Shown here one piece after another: positions 37,145-45,641 of a stretch of 64,000 nt of DNA; the stretch's first letter is position 1, and each line of letters begins with the position of its first letter. The notes under the pieces were generated by a model. The model worked only from the letters and a program-made list of their open reading frames with translations, ran no database searches and was not told the DNA's origin. Origin of the DNA: Glycomyces niveus (lineage in GTDB: Bacteria > Actinomycetota > Actinomycetes > Mycobacteriales > Micromonosporaceae); the NCBI RefSeq assembly GCF_017592475.1, contig NZ_JAGFNP010000008.1, positions 1-64,000 on the forward strand, given 5' to 3'. The position numbers and the translations under genes are program-made.

Positions 37145-37195
37145 CTTAAGGGTGGATATATCAGGATATTTCCTGATCCATCCGGATTCGAGGTC

Positions 37196-38353
37196 TCACA
37201 GGAGCTCGAAGACCGTCGCGTTGGCCATGCCGCCGCCCTCGCACATCACCTGCAGCCCGCGCCGGGAATCGGTGTCGCGCATGTAATGCAGCATCGTCGC
37301 GGCCAGCCGCGCCCCCGAGGCCCCGAGCGGGTGCCCGAGCGCGATCGCGCCGCCGCGCGGGTTCAGCCGCTCCTCGTCCGCGCCGGTCTCGGCCAGCCAC
37401 GCGAGCGGGATCGCCGCGAACGCCTCGTTCACCTCGAACACGTCGATCTCGTCCAGGTCCAGCCCCGCCCGCGCGAGGATCCGCGCCGTCGCCGGGATCG
37501 GGCCGTCCAGCATGAGCACCGGATCCGAGCCGACCGTGCACGCCGCCGCGATGCGTGCCAGCGGCCGCACACCGAGCCGCCGCGCGTGCTCGTCCGTCGT
37601 GATGACCAGCGCCGCCGCCCCGTCCGAGATCTGCGACGACGACCCCGCCGTCACCGAGCCCTCCGCCGTGAACGCCGGCTTCAGCCCGGCCAACTTCGCC
37701 ATGCTCGTGTCCCGCCGGATGCCCTCGTCCGCCGAAACGCCCGCGACGGCCGCAATCTCGGCGGCGAACGCGCCGCCGTCGCTCGCGGCCGCGGCCTTCT
37801 CGTGGCTGGCGAGGGCGAACCCGTCCATCGCCTCCCGCGAGATCCCGTACCGCTCGGCCACCAGCTCGGCGGCCAGGCCCTGGTTGAACAGCACCGGCGC
37901 CGTCGCGTCCACATGCGCCGCATAGCGTTCGCGCACGACCGGCCCGTACGGCTCCCCCGCCCCGGCGCCCACGCTCGAGCCCATCGGGACGCGGCTCATC
38001 GACTCGACGCCGCCCGCCACGACCACGTCGGCGTGCCCGGCCAGTACCGCGGCGGCCGCGAACGACACCGCCTGCTGGCTCGAACCGCATTGGCGGTCCA
38101 CGGTGGTCCCGGGGATGCGGTCGGGCCAGCCCGCCGCGAGCACCGCGTTGCGGGCGACGTTCCAGGACTGCTCGCCGACCTGCGAGACGCAGCCGAGCAC
38201 CACGTCGTCGACGGCGTCCGGTCCCAGACCGGAGCGTTCCAGCGCCGCGTTCATCGCGTGCGCGGCGAGGTCCACGGCGTGGACGCCCGCGAGCACGCCG
38301 CCGCGCCGGCCCAGCGGCGTGCGGGCGGCGGCGAGGATGACGGCCTCAGGCAT
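37196..38353 (-). CDS. Thiolase (acetyl-CoA C-acyltransferase)
   Basis: This 385-residue thiolase has the nucleophile Cys89 in VDRQCGSSQQ and GHPLGASGARL with the base His. The second catalytic Cys is in CEGGGMANATVFELL. It joins or cleaves acyl-CoA in fatty acid or sterol metabolism. The start overlaps the end of the PEBP-type gene (ATGCCTGA), so they are cotranscribed. No other beta-oxidation gene is adjacent. Confidence 0.93.
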   Translation of the reverse strand: MPEAVILAAARTPLGRRGGVLAGVHAVDLAAHAMNAALERSGLGPDAVDDVVLGCVSQVGEQSWNVARNAVLAAGWPDRIPGTTVDRQCGSSQQAVSFAAAAVLAGHADVVVAGGVESMSRVPMGSSVGAGAGEPYGPVVRERYAAHVDATAPVLFNQGLAAELVAERYGISREAMDGFALASHEKAAAASDGGAFAAEIAAVAGVSADEGIRRDTSMAKLAGLKPAFTAEGSVTAGSSSQISDGAAALVITTDEHARRLGVRPLARIAAACTVGSDPVLMLDGPIPATARILARAGLDLDEIDVFEVNEAFAAIPLAWLAETGADEERLNPRGGAIALGHPLGASGARLAATMLHYMRDTDSRRGLQVMCEGGGMANATVFELL

Positions 38354-38864
38354 TGCGGTACACCGGCGCGATCACGGCCCGCGCGATCGCGTTGAACGTG
38401 AGGTGGAAGGCCCCGACCGCCATCGAGACGCTCGGATCGACCACGACGGGCGCCCGCAGGGCGTGCACGGCGAACAGGTAGCGGTGCTCGGGGTCGCCGG
38501 GCGGCGGCGCGGCGCCCGCGTATCCGACGGTCCCGGAGTCGTTGCGCAGCTGCACCGTCCCGGCGGGTGGCGCGGCCGCGGCGCCGGTGGGCAGCTCGGT
38601 CACGGACGCGTCGAGGCCGAGGAGCATCCAGTGCCACCAGCCCGAACCGGTCGGCGCGTCGGGGTCGAAGCAGGTCACGGCGAACCCGGCTGTCGCTTCG
38701 GGGTAGCCCGACCAGGCCAGGTGCGGGGAGACGTCCTGGCCCGCGACCTGCGCGACGTCGAGCGTCGACTTGTCGGCGACGTCGTCCGAGACCACCGTGA
38801 ACGACGGGAGCTGGGGCAGGAAATCGTAGGGCCACGGGGCCCTGGTGCGGTCGAGCGACGTCAT
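38346..38864 (-). CDS. YbhB/YbcL-type PEBP-family protein
   Basis: This 172-residue protein has a PEBP-like fold with DVSPHLAWSGYPEATAGFAVTC, the DPDAPTGSGWWHWML ligand site, NDSGTVGYAGAAPPPGDPEHRYLFAVHAL and a short C-terminal helix. The family has a conserved anion-binding pocket; the ligand is unknown. ATG 38864 with GAGGAG 4 bases upstream. It overlaps the thiolase start by 8 bases. Confidence 0.93.
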   Translation of the reverse strand: MTSLDRTRAPWPYDFLPQLPSFTVVSDDVADKSTLDVAQVAGQDVSPHLAWSGYPEATAGFAVTCFDPDAPTGSGWWHWMLLGLDASVTELPTGAAAAPPAGTVQLRNDSGTVGYAGAAPPPGDPEHRYLFAVHALRAPVVVDPSVSMAVGAFHLTFNAIARAVIAPVYRNA

Positions 38865-39244
38865 CGTTCTCCTCAACTTCTCGGCCCGCGTCGCCGGCCG
38901 CCGCCCGGTTCGGACGAACGGCCGTCTTCGGCTGCGGGGCCGCGTATGCAACGGAACCGTCAAGTGCCTCGCGGGGCGCCGGAACCCCGCAACTGCACCG
39001 TATCGCGGTCCGGCCGCCCGCGCGACCGGGCTGCGCGACCCGCCGCCGGCTGACCCCGTTTCAACGATTCGCGCCGCCCGCTCCCCGGCCCGCGCGTCCG
39101 CATCGTGGACACGTCTGCGAAGGGCACTGCCGCCGCGTGCGCCGGTGTGCCCGAACCTGTCCCGCGATGCCGCCCGGTGAGGCGCGCCGAGGCCCGCGCA
39201 TATGCCGCTCGACGTCCGCCCTGCGGGCCATTTACGCTGGTGTC
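38865..39244. other. Gap without a supported gene
   Basis: This region lies between divergent genes. It contains a hairpin (GCGGGG…CCCCGC near 38972-38991) and, at its right end, TACGCT (39233-39238), the -10 of the aminotransferase gene. The open frames here do not resemble proteins. Confidence 0.5.
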
Positions 39245-40342
39245 ATGCCGAACACCGACGTCATCTCTTTCTCCCGGGGCGCCCCGTCGCTCGACATCGT
39301 CGACACCGAGGGGCTCAAGGCCGCCGCCGTGGCCGCGCTCGAAGCCGATCCGGCCGGGGTCACCGGCTACGGCACGTCAGTGGGGTACGGCCCGCTGCGC
39401 GAGCGGATCGCCGCCAAGCACGGCGTCAAGGCCGAGAACGTGCTGGTCACGAACGGTTCCATGCAGGCCGACGCGTTCCTGTTCGACGAGCTCGTCAAGC
39501 CCGACTCGCCGGTGATCGTCGAGCGCCCGACCTACGACCGCACCCTCCTGGGCCTGCGCAACCGCCGCGGCGAACTGCACCCGGTGCGCCTCCAGGCCGA
39601 CGGCCTCGACGTCGACGAGCTCGAGGGGATCCTCAAGGGCGGCGTCCGCCCGACCCTCGCGCACATCATCCCGAACTTCCAGAACCCGGCGGGCGTGACG
39701 CTCTCGGGCGAGAAGCGCACGCGGCTGCTGCAGCTCGCGAACGAGTACGAGTTCACGATCTTCGAGGACGACCCGTACTACGACATCCGCTTCCGCGGCG
39801 AGCAGTTCCCGACCATGCTCGAGCAGGACGAGACGGGCCGCGTCGTCTACGCGTGCTCGTTCTCCAAGACCGTCTGCCCGGGTCTGCGCACCGGCTACCT
39901 GGTCGGCCCGGCCGACATCATCGCGAAGATCGCGGCCGCCGCCACCAACACCTACATCGCGCCGAACATGTTCGCGCAGGCCACGATCCACCAGTTCGCG
40001 GCCTCGGGGGCGCTCGACCGCTCCATCGCGACGGTGAAGGCCGCCCTCGAGGAGCGCGTCGACCAGCTCTCCGCTTCACTGCGGGCGCACCTGCCGAACG
40101 CCGAGTTCATCGTCCCCGACGGCGGCTACTTCCTGTGGGTCGACCTCGGCGAGGGCGTCGACTGCGCGAAGGTCGCGGCCGCCGCGAACGACGAGGGCGT
40201 CCAGGTCGTCAAGGGCACCGACTTCGTGCTCGAAGGCGGCGAGAGCTGCCTGCGCCTGGCCTACTCGGCGGTCAAGGCCGACCGCATCGACGAAGGCGTG
40301 CGCCGCCTCGCGAAGGCCGTCGAGGCCTCGAAGGGCCGCTAG
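39245..40342 (+). CDS. PLP-dependent aminotransferase, LysN/2-aminoadipate type
   Basis: This 365-residue fold-type I aminotransferase has FSRGAPSLDIVD at the N-terminus, NGSMQADAFLF, PNFQNPAGVTLSGEKR, EDDPYYDIRF and SFSKTVCPGLRTGYL, where Lys208 binds PLP. The closest recognised types are 2-aminoadipate and other broad-specificity transaminases, without the GntR domain of MocR proteins. The start ATG has TACGCT 6 bases upstream (leaderless). Substrate not decided. Confidence 0.9.
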   Translation: MPNTDVISFSRGAPSLDIVDTEGLKAAAVAALEADPAGVTGYGTSVGYGPLRERIAAKHGVKAENVLVTNGSMQADAFLFDELVKPDSPVIVERPTYDRTLLGLRNRRGELHPVRLQADGLDVDELEGILKGGVRPTLAHIIPNFQNPAGVTLSGEKRTRLLQLANEYEFTIFEDDPYYDIRFRGEQFPTMLEQDETGRVVYACSFSKTVCPGLRTGYLVGPADIIAKIAAAATNTYIAPNMFAQATIHQFAASGALDRSIATVKAALEERVDQLSASLRAHLPNAEFIVPDGGYFLWVDLGEGVDCAKVAAAANDEGVQVVKGTDFVLEGGESCLRLAYSAVKADRIDEGVRRLAKAVEASKGR

Positions 40343-40387
40343 CCGCACCCTCCGTGGTCGACTCAGAGCATTACGTCGACAATGGAT

Positions 40388-40417
40388 GGCGGTTATGCGC
40401 CATGGCGTATAACCGCC
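40388..40417. repeat. 30-bp near-perfect palindrome
   Basis: GGCGGTTAT-GCGCCATGGCGT-ATAACCGCC equals its reverse complement except for one mismatched base pair. It is 46 bases after the aminotransferase stop. No T-run follows, so a terminator is less likely than a protein-binding site or a transcript-processing hairpin. Confidence 0.6.
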
Positions 40418-40730
40418 ACCGCGGTGCCCTTCCCAGAACGGAAACGGGGAGCGAAGATCGGTGCGTGACCGCGGTTCGCCGCGGTGCGGACGTTATCCCG
40501 CCCCCATTGACGCCGGATCGGTGGACTCGCCCACTCCCCCCGAGGCGAGACACCGGTCCGGCGTTGTCTTCACACGCCTGCGGGGACCCGCGTCGCCGCG
40601 GATCCCCGGTGCTCGTGCCACCGCGGGTCCTGCCCCGCGATCGCACTTAGGCCCCGGCCGGCGCTGTCGCCGGCCGGTCGCCCCCGATATCCATTTCTCC
40701 GCGGCTCAGCCGTTGCGGCCTCGCCCCGAT

Positions 40731-40751
40731 GCCGCGCTCTTCGAGCGCGGC
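40731..40751 (-). terminator. Terminator of the DUF5324-like gene
   Basis: GCCGCGCT (40731-40738) pairs with AGCGCGGC (40744-40751) around a CTTCG loop, just 3' of the stop on the minus strand. A second GC-rich hairpin follows at 40654-40677. Confidence 0.65.
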
Positions 40752-40753
40752 CT

Positions 40754-41125
40754 TCAGCGGGTGACGCTGTCGACGAGCTCTTCGGTGAGCGCCCGGTCGT
40801 TGTTGTTGCGGAGCTCCGTGTCGTCCAGGAGCTCGTCCGCGAGCAGCGCCTCCCCGATCGTCTCGGTCCGCTGCCGGTACCACAGGTACGCGGCGGCGCC
40901 CCCGAGCGCGAGTCCCGCGCCGATCGCCCCCAAGACCCACGGCCACTTCCGGGCCGGCGGCTTGCGGAGCCCGACCTTCGTCAGGACGACGTTGACCTTC
41001 GGAGCGGCCGCCTCCTTCGTCCCCCTGGCCGCAGCGACGCCCGCGTGCTTGAGCGAGGTCACACCCTGCGTGAAATGGTCCACGGCCTCCTTGCGCGGAG
41101 TCGTGGCGTGTCGGCTGAAGCCCAT
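40754..41125 (-). CDS. Small membrane-anchored protein (DUF5324-like)
   Basis: This 123-residue protein has a polar N-terminal part rich in Ala and Lys (1-55) and one transmembrane segment (about 60-85: KWPWVLGAIGAGLALGGAAAYLW). An acidic C-terminal tail follows. The layout resembles DUF5324 and related stress-associated proteins of actinobacteria, but the match is only by architecture. Divergent from ppiA. Confidence 0.65.
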   Translation of the reverse strand: MGFSRHATTPRKEAVDHFTQGVTSLKHAGVAAARGTKEAAAPKVNVVLTKVGLRKPPARKWPWVLGAIGAGLALGGAAAYLWYRQRTETIGEALLADELLDDTELRNNNDRALTEELVDSVTR

Positions 41126-41241
41126 AGTGAATGCCTCCTCTAGGTGCCTGTTGGTCTCATCGTGCCCCGACCTGTGACACCCGTCGAGGGAAACGGGGGA
41201 GAAAGTTGGACGAACCTCGGCGGTCTGGCACCATAGACGCC

Positions 41242-41754
41242 ATGACGAAGGCGACGCTGAAGACCAACAACGGCGACATCACGATCGAACTGCTCGACAA
41301 CCACGCGCCCAAGACCGTGGCGAACTTCGTGGGTCTGGCCGAGGGCACCAAGGAGTACAAGGACCCGAGCACCGGGCAGCCCGGCTCCGGCCCGTATTAC
41401 GACGGTGTCATCTTCCACCGCATCATCGACGGCTTCATGATCCAGGGCGGCGACCCGACCGGCACCGGCCGCGGCGGACCCGGCTACCAGTTCGCCGACG
41501 AGTTCCACCCCGACCTGCACTTCGGCGAGCCCTACCTGCTCGCCATGGCGAACGCGGGACCGGGCACCAACGGCTCGCAGTTCTTCATCACGCTGGGCCC
41601 GACCCCGCACCTGAACTTCCGCCACACCATCTTCGGCAAGGTCGTCGACGAGGCCTCCAAGGCCGTCGTGGACCGCATCGGCAAGGTCGCGACCGGCCCG
41701 ATGGACCGCCCGGTCGAGGACGTGGTCATCAACTCCGTCGTCATCGAGAAGTAA
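41242..41754 (+). CDS. ppiA: Peptidyl-prolyl cis-trans isomerase, cyclophilin type
   Basis: This 170-residue cyclophilin speeds proline isomerisation in protein folding. The conserved [22 protein letters not shown] and [31 protein letters not shown] segments are present. The Arg of FHR, the Phe and Gln of the active site, and the His of LNFRHT are visible. No signal peptide, so cytosolic. A CACCAT hexamer lies 7 bases before the ATG. Rhomboid gene follows at 10 bases, the usual ori-proximal order in actinobacteria. Confidence 0.96.
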   Translation: MTKATLKTNNGDITIELLDNHAPKTVANFVGLAEGTKEYKDPSTGQPGSGPYYDGVIFHRIIDGFMIQGGDPTGTGRGGPGYQFADEFHPDLHFGEPYLLAMANAGPGTNGSQFFITLGPTPHLNFRHTIFGKVVDEASKAVVDRIGKVATGPMDRPVEDVVINSVVIEK

Positions 41755-41764
41755 CGACTGCTCG

Positions 41765-42733
41765 ATGAGCGACGAGCAGTCGGCCCCCACCTGCTATCGC
41801 CACCGGAACCGCCAGACGTACCTGCGGTGCGTCCGCTGCGACAAGCCGATCTGCGCCGACTGCCGCATCGACGCTCCCGTCGGGTTCCAATGCCCTGACT
41901 GCGTGGCCGCCGGCCGCCGGACGATGCGCAAGACGCGCTCCTCGTTCGGCGGCGGCGCCCGCGCAGGCGCCGCAGGCACCGTGACCAAGGTCCTCATCGG
42001 CCTCAACGTCGCCGTGTTCCTGCTCGCGGTCATCTCGGCCGGCAGCCTCGCGGCAGCTACGACCTCCGGCTCGACCCCGCTGCACTGGCTCGGCGCCCAG
42101 ATCGGCTACCTGCCCGGCTACCAGAGCGGGGCGCTGCTGCCGGGGAACATCGGGTTCGTCACCGACACCGCCGCCACGGTCGACATCTTCGGCCGCGCCG
42201 TGTCGATGCCGTTCGTCGCCGACGGCGGCTACTACCGCATGGTCACCGCCATGTTCATGCACTTCGGCGTCTTCCACCTGCTGTTCAACATGGTGGTGCT
42301 GTGGATGCTCGGTCGGGTCCTCGAACGCGACCTCGGACCCGCGCGGTTCCTCGCGGCCTACATGCTCTCGGGCCTGGCCGGCTCGGTCGCGGTCTACCTG
42401 TTCGCGTTCGACACCTCGACCGCCGGCGCCTCCGGCGCCGTGTACGGCCTCTTCGGCCTGCTGATCATGGTCAACCGCAAGCTCCGCCGCGACAACCAGG
42501 GCATCTACGTGCTCCTGGGCCTCAACCTGGTCCTGACGCTCGTTATGGGCTTCAGCTTCGCGGGCCACGTCGGCGGGCTGGTCGGGGGCTTCGTCTGCGG
42601 CGCGATCCTGACCTTCACGCCGCGCGAGCGGCGTTACCTGCACTGGGTCGGTTTCGCGGTACTCCTGGCGGCACTGGCCGCGGCCACGTTCTTCCAGACC
42701 GGCGTGCTCGACAACCAGTACGACATCGTCTGA
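41765..42733 (+). CDS. Rhomboid intramembrane serine protease with N-terminal zinc ribbon
   Basis: This 322-residue protein cleaves transmembrane substrates inside the membrane. The N-terminus has a B-box-like zinc motif (CYRHRNRQTYLRCVRC, then CADC and CPDC). The rhomboid core has catalytic Ser223 in AGASGAVYGLFG and His268 in FAGHVGGLVGG. Six to seven transmembrane segments. It lies 10 bases after ppiA, so probably one operon. Confidence 0.94.
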   Translation: MSDEQSAPTCYRHRNRQTYLRCVRCDKPICADCRIDAPVGFQCPDCVAAGRRTMRKTRSSFGGGARAGAAGTVTKVLIGLNVAVFLLAVISAGSLAAATTSGSTPLHWLGAQIGYLPGYQSGALLPGNIGFVTDTAATVDIFGRAVSMPFVADGGYYRMVTAMFMHFGVFHLLFNMVVLWMLGRVLERDLGPARFLAAYMLSGLAGSVAVYLFAFDTSTAGASGAVYGLFGLLIMVNRKLRRDNQGIYVLLGLNLVLTLVMGFSFAGHVGGLVGGFVCGAILTFTPRERRYLHWVGFAVLLAALAAATFFQTGVLDNQYDIV

Positions 42734-42746
42734 GCCCCTGAGCCAC

Positions 42747-42769
42747 GGGCCGCCGCTTCGCGGCGGTCC
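42747..42769 (+). terminator. Terminator of the rhomboid gene
   Basis: GGGCCGCCGC (42747-42756) pairs with GCGGCGGTCC (42760-42769) with one G-T wobble, 13 bases after the stop. Confidence 0.7.
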
Positions 42770-43192
42770 GGCACGGCTTAACTCATGTTCCACCCTGTTG
42801 CATTGCGCCGGGCGGGGGCGCTCGGCCTCCATTGCCTGCCAGCCATCGTGCTGGGCACGGCTTAGTTCAGCCCTTGCGTTTTTCGGCCGCAGCGTGTCCG
42901 AGCTTGAACGTGGTGCGTCCGTGCGTTCCCGATCGGTCGCTTCGGCTGCCTGCACCTGCTTTCCGTTCCCTGGGTCTCTCCCCCCGCCCCCACCCCTCCC
43001 GCCCTGTTGTTGGTTGCGTGCTCGGTGGTTTGGGCCGTCGCTGGTGGGCGACTGGCCGGCGGTCGTCGTTGACCGCCCGGGTGGCTCCCTGGCCGACCGA
43101 CTGCGCCAAGGGCGCGTTCGGGTCGGGCGGGTGCCGCCGGTGATGGTGATGATGGGTGGTGTGTCGGGTGCTCGGTCAGTGCACTGTCGGCG
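42770..43192. other. Gap without a supported gene, containing a C-tract
   Basis: No ORF here looks like protein. The stretch CCCCCC-G-CCCCC-A-CCCC-T-CCC-G-CCC (42980-43004) is the reverse complement of five G-runs of 3-6 bases with one-base loops. It could form a G-quadruplex on the minus strand. Confidence 0.6.
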
Positions 43193-43807
43193 CTATTTGA
43201 GGTCGGCGGCCCAGGTTCGGGCTTGGTCGAGGTCTTCCGGTGTGTCGCAGTCGAACCATGGGGGCGGACTCGCGTGCTCCCAGGTGACGGTATTGACTTC
43301 GATGCCGTCGAACAAGAGCCTCGCCGGGGAACCCGGCTCGACCTCGGCCGCGTTGGCGCGGACCAGGTCGGTGGGCCACAGGCCGCAGAGCCACTGCCGC
43401 CGCCCCGCGTTGTCGCAGAACAGCGCCCCGCTCTGAGGGCCGGCTCCGCTCGCGTGCTGGAGCAGCATCTCCAGCGCCTCAGCGCTCAGGAACGGCAGGT
43501 CGCCGCCGAGGATCGCCACCCGGTCGCAGTCGTCCGGCACTACTGCCAGACCGGCCTGCACCGCCCGGGCCGGGCCCGTGCCCGGTGGATCCTCCAGGAC
43601 CTGGAGCACCCCCTGCGGGAGGGGAGCGGCGTCGGAGGGCCGCGTGCCCACCACGACGCGGGAGACCGCGCCTTCGGCGGCCGCGAGCATCCGTTCCAGG
43701 ATCGTCGAGCCGCCGACGACCAGTTCGCTCTTCGCGCACCCGGCGAACCGCCGGGCCTTGCCGCCGATGAGGATGATCGCGGCGAAGCCGCCCTGGTGCT
43801 CAACCAT
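43193..43807 (-). CDS. MobA-like nucleotidyltransferase
   Basis: This 204-residue protein has the NTP-transferase fold of molybdenum cofactor guanylyltransferases: IILIGGKARRFAGCAKSELVV, ILGGDLPFLSAEALEML, GLWPTDL and WFDCDTPEDLDQAR. The nucleotide-binding loop is GGKARRFAGCAK, less like the usual GGxSxRMGxDK, so specificity may differ (for example CofC-like). ATG 43807 has TACGCT exactly 6 bases upstream. No other molybdenum genes nearby. Confidence 0.75.
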   Translation of the reverse strand: MVEHQGGFAAIILIGGKARRFAGCAKSELVVGGSTILERMLAAAEGAVSRVVVGTRPSDAAPLPQGVLQVLEDPPGTGPARAVQAGLAVVPDDCDRVAILGGDLPFLSAEALEMLLQHASGAGPQSGALFCDNAGRRQWLCGLWPTDLVRANAAEVEPGSPARLLFDGIEVNTVTWEHASPPPWFDCDTPEDLDQARTWAADLK

Positions 43808-43948
43808 GCCCTCAGCGTAGCGATCACTCCGCGTCCGCGTGGTGCCGCGGCGCGGTCGCCCGGGTCGGGTTTCCTCCGGATGCCGTTGGACATCGCGTTC
43901 TCCTTTCTCGCTGCTGGTTTCGTTCTCCCTCTTGGGGTTTTCGGTTTA

Positions 43949-44929
43949 TCAGTCGCTGACCTCGGCTTCCTCTCGGCCGCCGCAGCCGACGCGCGACAGT
44001 GCGCCCGGTGGAATGCCGGCTTGCAGCGCGGCCATGAGCATCTGCGCGAGCCGGTAGTGCGGACTCGCCTTCAACGCGAGTTCGAAGGCCTCCAAGGCGA
44101 GCACGCCGTTCCCGAAGCGGTAGGCGGCGAAGCCCGCCACCGTCGCGGCCGGGGCGAGGAGGTCGTCCTCCAGGTGCCTGGCGACCCAGATCCACAGGTC
44201 GATCCGGTTGGCCTCGTACCGGCCCGAGTTGATGCGCCGCAGCGCGTAGTCGCGGATGTCCAGGTCGCCGAGGGCCAGCCCCACGTCGGCGATGGCTTCC
44301 AGATCGGGGAGGGTCTTCTGGTCCATCCAGTGGTCGATCGCCTGGAGGTCGAGGTCGCGCTGTGCGCCCCAGTCGATTTCGGCGTCCGAAGTGAGCGCCG
44401 CCAAGACCGCCCGGGACACCGCCGCGCGCCGGCCCGGTGGGGCCGGGGCGAGTTGGGCCGCGATCGCGCTCCGGTCGGCTTCGGCGTAGCCGCCCGCGAC
44501 CGCCACCTCGCAAGAGGCCGGGGAGGTCTCGGGGATCGGCAGGCCTTCCGCCGGACAGCAGGGCTTGCTGCAGGTGAGGCTGAACCACCGGCCCTCCGCG
44601 ACGCGCAGCAGGTCGAGCGGTTCGATCCCGGCGGCGTGGTACCTGACCGACACCCGCTCGGAGACCGCCTGCGCGAGTTCCGCCTCGCCGTAGACGACGA
44701 CCACGCAGCCGTCGCATTCGTTGAGGCTCAACTGCTGCGTGAGGTCCACCAGGTGCTCGAGGTGGTCGGCCGAGCCGGGCAGGTCGACCCGGAAGGTGCA
44801 CTGCAGTTCGCCGTTGATCAGGCCCACCACGACGAGGCTGTGGTCGGGGTGGAACCCCAGGAGCAGCGGGATCGTCGTCAGTAGATCCGTGGGGCCGTTG
44901 AGCCGGATTCTCGCTTGTGTCGTGTGCAT
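43949..44929 (-). CDS. DUF4192 family protein
   Basis: This 326-residue actinobacterial protein contains the family's N-terminal LTTIPLLLGFHPDHSLVVVGL and GCVVVVYG segments, and C-terminal helical parts (GALALEAFELALKASPHYRLAQMLMAAL-like). The function is unknown. GACAGT lies 6 bases before the ATG on the minus strand. The region upstream contains two DnaA-box-like nonamers and a short AT-rich stretch. Confidence 0.88.
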   Translation of the reverse strand: MHTTQARIRLNGPTDLLTTIPLLLGFHPDHSLVVVGLINGELQCTFRVDLPGSADHLEHLVDLTQQLSLNECDGCVVVVYGEAELAQAVSERVSVRYHAAGIEPLDLLRVAEGRWFSLTCSKPCCPAEGLPIPETSPASCEVAVAGGYAEADRSAIAAQLAPAPPGRRAAVSRAVLAALTSDAEIDWGAQRDLDLQAIDHWMDQKTLPDLEAIADVGLALGDLDIRDYALRRINSGRYEANRIDLWIWVARHLEDDLLAPAATVAGFAAYRFGNGVLALEAFELALKASPHYRLAQMLMAALQAGIPPGALSRVGCGGREEAEVSD

Positions 44930-44980
44930 GTATCAACTGTCCGTGACGTGCCTACTCCTGGCAAGAATTAATTTTTGACC

Positions 44981-45020
44981 TGTGGATAACCGAATCAGAG
45001 GAAAGTCACGCTGTGGATTA
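44981..45020. promoter_or_regulatory. Two DnaA-box-like nonamers upstream of the DUF4192 gene
   Basis: TGTGGATAA (44981-44989) and TGTGGATTA (45012-45020) flank a sequence next to the AT-rich stretch AATTAATTTTTG (~44967-44978). Their role is unknown. Confidence 0.5.
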
Positions 45021-45103
45021 TTTGTCGTGGCTTATCTGGTGTGGTACATGCTGAGAGCCCGGGTCAGTGGCAACGCTGACCCAGGCTTTCGGCTCGGAAT
45101 GCC

Positions 45104-45508
45104 TCAGGCTTCCAGGCGTTTCAGCCCCGCCTCCTCCGCGATGGCGAACACGGCCACCAGCGCCGCCCCGCCGAGCATCAGGGCGTACCCCGCCAAGGTC
45201 AGCTCGACCAGGCCGGTGAACGGCAGCGCCGCCATGGCCGCCGCGGCAAGGACGTTGTTCGCCACGACGCCGATCACCTGGCCGCGCACCAGGTCGGGGT
45301 ACCCGGCGACCAGGCCCAGCGCCACCGCGCAGCCCAGCAGGTAGACGCCGAAGGGCACGGCCCAGGCCGGATCCAGTCCGAGGAAGCGGTCGGCGAGCGG
45401 CGCGCCCGCCGCGAGGAGGAGGCCGAAGCCGGCGCAGGCGAAGGCGTCGAGGCGGAGGATGCCGCGGAGCCGGGTCTGGGCGCTGGCGGTGGCGGTCGTG
45501 GCGGTCAT
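45104..45508 (-). CDS. Small four-helix membrane protein
   Basis: This 134-residue protein has about four hydrophobic segments (20-40, 48-70, 76-98 and 100-122) with few charges between. GAGGAAC precedes the ATG. It is divergent from the XRE regulator gene; the shared region holds a palindrome, so it may be that regulator's target. Function unknown. Confidence 0.75.
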   Translation of the reverse strand: MTATTATASAQTRLRGILRLDAFACAGFGLLLAAGAPLADRFLGLDPAWAVPFGVYLLGCAVALGLVAGYPDLVRGQVIGVVANNVLAAAAMAALPFTGLVELTLAGYALMLGGAALVAVFAIAEEAGLKRLEA

Positions 45509-45589
45509 GGGGGGTTCCTCCCGATCGTTCGTGCGGGGCTCGGCCGCCCCGCTTGCCGCCAATCCTGGACCGGGCGGGTCGTGTCGGCA

Positions 45590-45606
45590 ATGACCTCCGA
45601 GGTCAT
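45590..45606. promoter_or_regulatory. Palindromic operator candidate between the membrane gene and the XRE gene
   Basis: ATGACCTC-C-GAGGTCAT is a perfect 17-base palindrome, 36 bases before the XRE start and 82 bases before the membrane gene start. XRE regulators often bind such sites in shared promoters. Confidence 0.55.
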
Positions 45607-45641
45607 GGTTTCCGGCCGCGCCCGTGGCTATCGTTGCGCCC

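Larger units (their letters stand above)
40343..40753. other. Gap with a long palindrome and two hairpins
   Basis: No supported ORF here. It contains a 30-bp near-perfect palindrome (40388-40417), then a GC-rich hairpin (40654-40677) and a hairpin (40731-40751) that terminates the convergent minus-strand gene. Confidence 0.6.

Noticed and set aside
42798-43436. A 212-codon ORF after the rhomboid gene
   Set aside because: It overlaps the MobA-like gene in antisense and has low-complexity, non-protein-like sequence.
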